NCBI GenBank assembly: GCA_964555625.1 | Contig: CAZKTE010000062.1 | Span: 1-8,169 of the forward strand | Direction: 5' to 3' | DNA from: CAZJKE01 sp964555625 | Lineage (GTDB): Bacteria; Planctomycetota; Phycisphaerae; Phycisphaerales; SM1A02 | DNA length: 8,169 bases | Part shown: one piece after another, positions 1-4,781 of the stretch | Layout of the letters: each line of letters begins with the position of its first letter | Numbering within the stretch: the stretch's first letter is position 1 | Notes under the pieces: model-generated | The model's input: the letters and a program-made list of their open reading frames with translations, nothing else | Told to the model about the DNA's origin: nothing | Databases searched by the model: none | Position numbers and translations under genes: made by a program

Positions 1-23
1 CGGGGACGACGCGTAACAGGGGC

Positions 24-29
24 AGGAGG
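24..29 (+). promoter_or_regulatory. Shine-Dalgarno site of the prepilin peptidase gene
   Basis: AGGAGG is a perfect anti-SD match ending 8 bases before the GTG at 38. It decides the start, because the codon is not ATG. Confidence 0.8.
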
Positions 30-37
30 CCCGATCC

Positions 38-1384
38 GTGCTGGCAATCGCTTCATCCAACATAGATGGCCTGCTGCTTGAGGCGGAGTTGTTGCGGCAC
101 GTGCCCGCGGCGCTGTTCGTCCTGGCGCTGGGCGCGTGCGTCGGCAGTTTCCTTGGCGTGGTGATCCACCGCCTGCCACTGGGCATGCGGCTGTTGACGC
201 CGGCAAGCCAGTGCCCCTCCTGCCGACACCCGCTGCGGTTCTTTCGCGAGAACTTCCCGATCATCGGCTGGCTTGCGCTGCGTGGACGATGCCGCTACTG
301 CCGTGCGCCGATCCCGGTGCGGTACCTGGCCATCGAGGTGGTGTGCGCTGTGCTGTTCGTGGGCATCTATGTGCTCGCCTACTGGGTGCCACCGAGCACG
401 CCCTTCCTTGGGGAGATCTTCGGGCAGTGGTGGCACGGCGCGGGCATCGGCGGTTCGCTTCCGATGTATCTGTCACTCACTGGCCTGCTCGGCGGCCTGC
501 TTGCCATGACGATCATCGATGCGCGTACGTTCACGATCCCGATGCAGGTACCGCTTGCGGTGACGGCCATTGCGTTGGCCGCCAGCGCTGCGCAGCCCTT
601 CCTGACCGCCGCGCACACGCCCGCCCAGACCTGGCCACTTCCTGGGGTGGACTGGACGTGGGGGGCTGCGGCGATCGGCGGCATGGCAGGCGTACTGCTC
701 TCGACGACGCTGCTTCGGCTGGGCGTGCTGCGGGCGAGCTTCGCCGACTACGACGACTATGTGAAGGACGGCGAGACGCTCGGCGAGTACCCCCATGCGC
801 GGCGCGAGGTGGTGCGGGAAGTGGGGTTCCTGCTGCCTGCGATCATCGGGTTCATTGCCGGCTGGATGATCGGCTACGAGGGTGGCTATCCGCCACCGCT
901 CCTGCAGTCCCTCTTCGCCAGCATGCTCGGGTACCTGGTGGGCGCGGGGCTCGTCTGGGGCGTGCGAATCCTGGGCACGCTGGCCTTCGGCCGCGAGGCA
1001 ATGGGGCTTGGCGATGTGCACCTGATGGGTGCGGTCGGCGCGGTCCTTGGATGGTGGGATCCGATCCTGATCTTCTTTATTGCGCCCTTCAGCGGCCTGG
1101 CGTGGGCTGCTGCAAATGCCCTCTGGCATCGGTTCAAGGGCGGCCCGCGGCGGGAGATTCCCTACGGCCCGCATCTTGCGATGGCGACGCTGGTGGTGGT
1201 GCTAGGCACGCCGGGCGTGCAGTGGGCATGGGAGTTGCTGTTGCCTGGGACCACCATGCCTGCCGACGGACTCAAGGAAGATGCAGATTCAGGTCAGGCA
1301 ACGCTGCTGGTCGACTGGACAGGAGGAGAGGTCTTCGATTCAATGCACGGGTCGTCGCGTGCTATTGACAGGCGGCGGGGCTGA
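38..1384 (+). CDS. pilD: Prepilin peptidase (type IV leader peptidase, A24 family)
   Basis: Polytopic inner-membrane aspartic protease (448 aa) that cleaves the leader of type IV prepilins or type II secretion pseudopilins and, in family members with the N-terminal domain, N-methylates the new end. The N-terminal part has GSFLGVVIHRLP (36-47) and the cysteine pairs C59/C62 and C85/C88, a zinc site in relatives. The catalytic aspartates are D161 (IIDARTFTIP) and D326 (GLGDVHLMG). About eight to ten membrane segments are seen. The aspartates lie 165 residues apart, against about 64 in well-studied members, because of an insertion (about 190-320) with an acidic loop (DYDDYVKDGE) and two or three extra hydrophobic segments. 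About 45 hydrophilic residues follow the last membrane helix. The GTG start is chosen because AGGAGG lies 8 bases upstream. No pilin or secretion gene is present in the window, so the substrate is unknown. A TAA at 14-16 may end an upstream gene. Confidence 0.93.
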   Translation: MLAIASSNIDGLLLEAELLRHVPAALFVLALGACVGSFLGVVIHRLPLGMRLLTPASQCPSCRHPLRFFRENFPIIGWLALRGRCRYCRAPIPVRYLAIEVVCAVLFVGIYVLAYWVPPSTPFLGEIFGQWWHGAGIGGSLPMYLSLTGLLGGLLAMTIIDARTFTIPMQVPLAVTAIALAASAAQPFLTAAHTPAQTWPLPGVDWTWGAAAIGGMAGVLLSTTLLRLGVLRASFADYDDYVKDGETLGEYPHARREVVREVGFLLPAIIGFIAGWMIGYEGGYPPPLLQSLFASMLGYLVGAGLVWGVRILGTLAFGREAMGLGDVHLMGAVGAVLGWWDPILIFFIAPFSGLAWAAANALWHRFKGGPRREIPYGPHLAMATLVVVLGTPGVQWAWELLLPGTTMPADGLKEDADSGQATLLVDWTGGEVFDSMHGSSRAIDRRRG

Positions 1385-1394
1385 ACACGAGGTT
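1365..1394 (+). promoter_or_regulatory. Possible sigma70-type promoter before the lipoprotein gene
   Basis: TTGACA at 1365-1370 is a perfect -35 consensus, in the last codons of the prepilin peptidase. The -10 partner is poor: with an 18-base spacer it is GAGGTT, which keeps only the conserved second A and last T. If real, transcription would begin near 1400 and leave a leader of about 40 bases before the ATG at 1441. The hexamer also encodes part of the upstream protein, so chance is quite possible. Confidence 0.25.
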
Positions 1395-1426
1395 CGGCCA
1401 GCGACGATTGGGTTTCGCACATGGAG

Positions 1427-1432
1427 AAAGGA
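1427..1432 (+). promoter_or_regulatory. Shine-Dalgarno site of the lipoprotein gene
   Basis: AAAGGA ends 8 bases before the ATG at 1441. It favours that start over the in-frame TTG at 1408, which would add 11 polar residues (including GERTHT) ahead of the signal peptide. Confidence 0.65.
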
Positions 1433-1440
1433 CTCACACC

Positions 1441-2085
1441 ATGCGACCAATGCGGATGATTGGAATGACCGGGGCGGTGCTGGCAGGCGCGATGATCGGC
1501 TGCTCGGGCAACGTCCAGACGGAGAACACTCTCCTGCGGGAGGAGAACGAGGAACTGCGCGCGCAGTACAAGGAGTCAGCTGAGGCGCTGGATGCCGCCG
1601 ACCAGGATCTGCGACGCGCCCACGACGACCTGCGCAACGTCAACGAGCAGCTCACCACGTTCAGCGACGAGTCATCGGCGGCGCCTGCGGGCAGCGCGTT
1701 CGCCGGCATCGATGGCGTTGACGTGGACGTGCGGGATCAGGAAGTGACGCTGACGGTGGCGAGCGACCTGCTCTTCTCAAGCGGCAGCGCAAGTGTGCGT
1801 CGTACGGCCAAGTCGACGCTCGGCCAGGTTGCCTCGGCGTTACAGGCGCAGTACCCCGGACGCGCCATCCGCATCCAGGGCTACACCGACAGCGATCCGA
1901 TCAAGAAGAGCGGCTACAAGAGCAACTGGCACCTGGCGTTCGACCGTGCGTGGGCCGTCCGCGACGAACTGGTCGCCAAGGGAATCGGCAAAGACCGCAT
2001 CACGCTCGAGAGCTACGGCCCGACGCGTCCGCGTGCCACCAAGGAGGCAAGCCGTCGCGTCGAGATCGTCGTCGTCACCGACTGA
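1441..2085 (+). CDS. OmpA-family lipoprotein with coiled coil (Pal/MotB-like peptidoglycan binding)
   Basis: A 214-aa envelope protein expected to tie a membrane to peptidoglycan. Residues 1-20 form a short signal peptide (basic start, hydrophobic 6-20) followed by C21, the likely lipidated cysteine. The lipobox AMIGC is not ideal because M sits at -3. Residues about 26-75 are rich in E, L, A and D with heptad-like spacing, suggesting an alpha-helical coiled coil, then a short linker. The OmpA C-terminal domain spans about 88-214: LFSSGSASV, IRIQGYTDSDP (D150), FDRAWAV (R169) and final RRVEIVV. D150 and R169 occupy the positions that hold diaminopimelate in E. coli OmpA (D241, R256). GYTD instead of GHTD is common in the family. 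No TolB or other Tol gene is nearby, so calling it Pal would go too far. It lies 56 bases after the prepilin peptidase and 38 before the rhomboid. Confidence 0.87.
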   Translation: MRPMRMIGMTGAVLAGAMIGCSGNVQTENTLLREENEELRAQYKESAEALDAADQDLRRAHDDLRNVNEQLTTFSDESSAAPAGSAFAGIDGVDVDVRDQEVTLTVASDLLFSSGSASVRRTAKSTLGQVASALQAQYPGRAIRIQGYTDSDPIKKSGYKSNWHLAFDRAWAVRDELVAKGIGKDRITLESYGPTRPRATKEASRRVEIVVVTD

Positions 2086-2086
2086 G

Positions 2087-2114
2087 GTGACCACGCGTCG
2101 ACATCTGCTAGCCT
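2087..2114 (+). promoter_or_regulatory. Possible promoter giving a very short or absent leader for the rhomboid gene
   Basis: GTGACC (2087-2092; 4 of 6 to TTGACA), a 16-base spacer and TAGCCT (2109-2114; matches the TAnnnT -10 pattern) lie just before the rhomboid ATG at 2124. Nine bases separate the -10 element from the ATG, so transcription would start at or a few bases before the start codon. This fits the lack of any Shine-Dalgarno match there. The motif is degenerate and could be chance. Confidence 0.25.
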
Positions 2115-2123
2115 GAGCGTTGC

Positions 2124-3188
2124 ATGGGCATTCATGATCGCCACTACGCGCGCAGCGAAGGGCCTGCGCGCTCCGGGAGCCGGACTTGGTCCGTCAATGG
2201 GTGGCTGATCGCCATCTGCGTGGGGATCTTCGTCATCGACGGCTTCCTGCCCTCGCGGATGGTGCCAATCGGTGAACTCATCGCCTTCTCGGATGTCATT
2301 GACGCCGTGGCGGTGGATCCGGGAGATGTGCAGAACGCCGAAGGCCTCGCCCGCGCCCGCTTGGCCAGCGGCGTGACGATGTACGCGATGCCGATCGCCG
2401 ACTCCAACGGCGACCCGATGGCTTGGCAGCCCATGCGAGCCATGTCGATGCTGCAGGGGTACTTCCACTTCTCGACGTCGCGGGGGTTCCTGGGCATCGA
2501 GTTCTGGCGGTTCCTCGGCTTCCAGTTCCTCCACGCAAACCTCACCCATCTGATCTTTAACATGATCGGCCTCTACTTCTTCGGGGCCCTGGTCGAGCGC
2601 TACCTCGGGGGCAAGCGATACCTGGCCTTCTATCTGCTCTGTGGCATCTTCGGAGCCGTGCTCTACTTGGCGCTCAATCTCGCCGGGTTCCTCGTGACGG
2701 AGGCCGCTGGCCAGGAAGTGGTGGTACGAGGGCTCCTGGTCAACAGCCCCGACACGCCGCTGATTGGCGCATCGGCGGGCGTCTTTGGCGTGATCATGGC
2801 CGGCGCATTCCTGGCGCCTCGGACGATGGTGCTGGTCTTCTTCATCCTGCCCATGAGGCTCTCGGTGCTTGCGTGGTTGCTCGTTGGCATATCCATCCTG
2901 GCGGTACTTGGCGGCGATGGAAACGCCGGCGGCGAGGCGGCGCACCTTGGCGGCGCGGCGGCCGGCTGGTACTTCATCCGGCGCCCGCATCACCTCAGCG
3001 GGTTCTTCGACATCGCAGGTCGCGTCGATCCGACCTCCAAGCATTTCGCGCTGCGCAAGGTCCCGGCGAGCGACGCAGACGTCGATCGCATTCTCGACAA
3101 GATCAACACGCGCGGACTCCAGAGCCTCTCGGCCAAGGAGAAGCGCATCCTGCATGACGCGTCGCACAAGGGCCGGGACGAGCATTGA
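2124..3188 (+). CDS. Rhomboid family intramembrane serine protease
   Basis: Membrane-embedded protease (354 aa) that cleaves substrate transmembrane segments using a Ser-His dyad. After a first membrane segment (27-41), EFWRFLGFQFLHANLTHLIF (126-145) gives the WR motif of loop 1 and H137/H142/N146, with the spacing of H145/H150/N154 in E. coli GlpG. The nucleophile is S217 in GASAG and the general base is H274 in AAHLGG, so the enzyme looks active. Two additions stand out: a polar segment of about 80 residues (45-125) between the first membrane segment and the core, and a soluble tail (about 290-354) with VDRILDKINTRGLQSLSAKE (320-339), which resembles the short DUF6576-type helical module on many rhomboids. 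The ATG has no convincing Shine-Dalgarno site, and no better in-frame start is seen. The stop TGA shares its A with the tgt ATG. Substrate unknown. Confidence 0.94.
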   Translation: MGIHDRHYARSEGPARSGSRTWSVNGWLIAICVGIFVIDGFLPSRMVPIGELIAFSDVIDAVAVDPGDVQNAEGLARARLASGVTMYAMPIADSNGDPMAWQPMRAMSMLQGYFHFSTSRGFLGIEFWRFLGFQFLHANLTHLIFNMIGLYFFGALVERYLGGKRYLAFYLLCGIFGAVLYLALNLAGFLVTEAAGQEVVVRGLLVNSPDTPLIGASAGVFGVIMAGAFLAPRTMVLVFFILPMRLSVLAWLLVGISILAVLGGDGNAGGEAAHLGGAAAGWYFIRRPHHLSGFFDIAGRVDPTSKHFALRKVPASDADVDRILDKINTRGLQSLSAKEKRILHDASHKGRDEH

Positions 3189-3190
3189 TG
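3186..3190 (+). other. TGATG stop/start overlap joining rhomboid and tgt
   Basis: The rhomboid TGA (3186-3188) and the tgt ATG (3188-3190) share one A. Such overlaps usually mean co-transcription and translational coupling by re-initiation. No strong Shine-Dalgarno site for tgt is seen upstream, which fits dependence on ribosomes finishing the rhomboid gene. Confidence 0.75.
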
Positions 3191-4330
3191 GCCTCGGCGC
3201 TTCGCTTCGAGATCGAGGCGAGCAGCGGCGAGCACGCCGGTCGGGTGGGAACGGTGACTACGCCGCACGGCAGCTTCCAGACGCCGGCGTTCATGCCGGT
3301 GGGCACCCGCGCGACGATCAAGGGCCTCACGCCCGACCAGGTGCAGTCGACGGGCGCGCAGATCGTTCTGGCCAACGCGTACCACCTGATGTTGCGACCG
3401 GGCGAAGAGGTCATCGCCGCCCAGGGGGGACTGCATGACTTCATGCGCTGGGACGGGCCGATCCTCACCGACAGCGGCGGCTATCAGGCTTGGTCGATGG
3501 CCGACATCAACAGCCTCGACGACGAAGGCGTGACGTTCAGCTCGATCGTCGATGGCAGCAGCGTGCGCCTCACGCCAGAGCGGTCGATCGCAATCCAGCA
3601 GGCTCTGGGTGCCGACATCATCATGGCCTTCGACGACTGTCCACCCAGCACGATCGAAAGTGACGGTCGTGCGCGGCTCGAGGCGGCCGTCGACCGCACA
3701 GCTGCGTGGCTTGAGCGCTGCGTGGCGGCACACGCGGGCCACGCCGACCAGGCGCTGCTGGGCATCGTGCAGGGTGGCACTGACCTTGACCTGCGTCGGC
3801 GCAGCGCAGACCAGGTCTGCTCGATGGACCTGCCCGGATACGCCATCGGGGGGGTGGCCGTCGGGGAGTCCACGGAGGACCTTCATCGCATCGCTGCTGC
3901 GACGGCGGCGATGCTGCCTGTCGATCGCCCGCGGTACCTGATGGGGGTCGGATACGAGCGGGATCTGGTCGCCGCAGCCGCCGCGGGCATCGACATGTTC
4001 GACTGCGTTCTGCCGACGCGCCACGGGCGAAACGCCAATGCCTTCACCCGCAATGGCCCACTGCACCTGCGCAATGCGTGCTTTGCTGATGACCCGCGGC
4101 CCATCGACGAGTCCTGCAACTGCCTTGCCTGCAGCGGTGGATTTGGCCGCTCCTACATCCGCCACCTCTACCTGGCCAAGGAAATGCTCGCGGGCACCCT
4201 CGTGAGCGTCCATAACCTCCACCACTTCCAGGTCCTCATGCTGGACATACGGACCGCCATACGGGATGATTCCTGGTCTTTGCTCAAGTCACGCTGGCCC
4301 GTGCTTGCCTGCGCGGGCACAACCGACTGA
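3188..4330 (+). CDS. tgt: Queuine/preQ1 tRNA-guanine transglycosylase
   Basis: Exchanges guanine-34 in the GUN anticodons of tRNA Asp, Asn, His and Tyr for preQ1, the committed step of queuosine synthesis. The 380 aa match the bacterial length and form a TIM barrel. By motif matching to the Zymomonas mobilis enzyme: D95 in LTDSGGYQ (general acid/base, D102), Y99 (guanine stacking, Y106), D149 and C151 in FDDCPP (D156, C158), Q195 in GIVQGG (Q203), the recognition loop GGVAVGE (221-227, E227), M252, nucleophile D272 in DMFDCVLPTR (D280), and zinc ligands C310, C312, C315 and H342. E227 and C151 fit preQ1 rather than queuine. One extra residue lies between C315 and the SYIRHL helix. The ATG overlaps the rhomboid stop as TGATG; a TTG directly before it (3185) is less likely. 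yajC follows after 14 bases. Confidence 0.97.
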   Translation: MASALRFEIEASSGEHAGRVGTVTTPHGSFQTPAFMPVGTRATIKGLTPDQVQSTGAQIVLANAYHLMLRPGEEVIAAQGGLHDFMRWDGPILTDSGGYQAWSMADINSLDDEGVTFSSIVDGSSVRLTPERSIAIQQALGADIIMAFDDCPPSTIESDGRARLEAAVDRTAAWLERCVAAHAGHADQALLGIVQGGTDLDLRRRSADQVCSMDLPGYAIGGVAVGESTEDLHRIAAATAAMLPVDRPRYLMGVGYERDLVAAAAAGIDMFDCVLPTRHGRNANAFTRNGPLHLRNACFADDPRPIDESCNCLACSGGFGRSYIRHLYLAKEMLAGTLVSVHNLHHFQVLMLDIRTAIRDDSWSLLKSRWPVLACAGTTD

Positions 4331-4331
4331 C

Positions 4332-4335
4332 GGAG
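4332..4335 (+). promoter_or_regulatory. Shine-Dalgarno site of yajC
   Basis: GGAG directly follows the tgt stop, 9 bases before the ATG at 4345. A second in-frame ATG follows at 4348; the spacing favours the first. Confidence 0.6.
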
Positions 4336-4344
4336 TACTCCTCG

Positions 4345-4761
4345 ATGATGATCCCGGACATCCTTACTGCCATCCTGGCCGCCGCAGGCGGCCCACCTCT
4401 GCCGGGGCAGCAGTCGACGGCAGAGATCGTCGCGCAGGGCGCCGACGCGGCTCCCCCGGGCACGGTGGACCTGTTTGGCGGGGGCTTGATGCCGCTCCTG
4501 ATGGTCATGCTCGTGGCGATGATCGCCTTCAGCATGTTCTCGGGCCGCAAGCAGAAGAAGCTCCGCCAGTCGATGCTCTCGGCGCTCAAGAAGCATGATC
4601 AGGTCGTCACCCGCGGGGGCGTCTTCGGCTCGGTCGTGGAGGTCAAGAGCGACCGCGTCGTCCTGAAGGTGGACGAGTCCAACAACACACGCATCACGGT
4701 CACCCGTGACAGCATCGATCAGGTCATGGCCGGGGCCGGGGCCGGGGCCGAGCAGGGCTGA
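4345..4761 (+). CDS. yajC: Sec translocon accessory subunit YajC
   Basis: Small single-pass inner-membrane protein that associates with SecDF and SecYEG during preprotein translocation. Of its 138 aa, residues about 48-66 (LMPLLMVMLVAMIAFSMFS) form the membrane anchor, followed by the basic GRKQKKLRQ and the conserved cytoplasmic domain KKHDQVVTRGGVFGSVVEV (82-100) and VVLKV...ITVTRDSIDQV. The family usually has G where H84 stands. At about 110 residues a typical YajC starts with the anchor. Here about 47 residues precede it: a short hydrophobic stretch (3-14) and a Gly/Pro/Ala-rich linker, which could be a second weak membrane contact. The C-terminus is an Ala-Gly run (AGAGAGA) encoded by a hexanucleotide repeat. 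It sits 14 bases after tgt and 20 before secDF, the standard order. Confidence 0.95.
   Translation: MMIPDILTAILAAAGGPPLPGQQSTAEIVAQGADAAPPGTVDLFGGGLMPLLMVMLVAMIAFSMFSGRKQKKLRQSMLSALKKHDQVVTRGGVFGSVVEVKSDRVVLKVDESNNTRITVTRDSIDQVMAGAGAGAEQG
4728..4750 (+). repeat. GGCCGG hexanucleotide tandem repeat at the 3' end of yajC
   Basis: Nearly four perfect copies of GGCCGG (4728-4733, 4734-4739, 4740-4745, and 4746-4750 plus a mismatched last base) encode the Ala-Gly tail of YajC. A six-base unit keeps the frame if copy number changes, so length variation would only alter the tail by Ala-Gly pairs and shift the distance to secDF. Confidence 0.8.
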
Positions 4762-4781
4762 GCGGGGGGCTCGGGACCACC

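Noticed and set aside
2..16. Possible last codons of an upstream gene (GGG GAC GAC GCG TAA)
   Set aside because: Four codons and a stop are too little to support a gene; it is mentioned only as a possibility.
136..1368. Plus-strand 410-codon frame overlapping the prepilin peptidase
   Set aside because: Its translation is rich in Arg, Cys and Gly without motifs, while the other frame carries all the prepilin peptidase motifs and a perfect Shine-Dalgarno site.
1408..1440. TTG at 1408 as the lipoprotein start
   Set aside because: It would put polar residues before the signal peptide and has no good ribosome site; the ATG at 1441 has one at the right distance.
1385..1440. Search for a terminator between the prepilin peptidase and lipoprotein genes, and in 2086-2123 and 4762-4781
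   Set aside because: No stem followed by a T-run is seen in any of these gaps.
1441..2085. Calling the OmpA-type lipoprotein Pal or MotB
   Set aside because: There are no Tol or flagellar genes nearby, and the domain architecture (coiled coil plus OmpA domain) does not separate these groups.
2990..4225. Long minus-strand open frame (411 codons) opposite rhomboid/tgt; similar ones at 2013-3185, 4719-5756, 6726-7835 and 473-1174
   Set aside because: They lie opposite clearly conserved genes, show low-complexity His/Arg/Asp-rich translations and no family motifs. Long antisense frames are expected in GC-rich coding DNA.
4377..4393. 7-bp all-GC hairpin (GGCCGCC, loop GCA, GGCGGCC) in the early codons of yajC
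   Set aside because: It has no T-run, so it is not an intrinsic terminator. Short GC stems are frequent by chance here. A small effect on yajC translation cannot be excluded.
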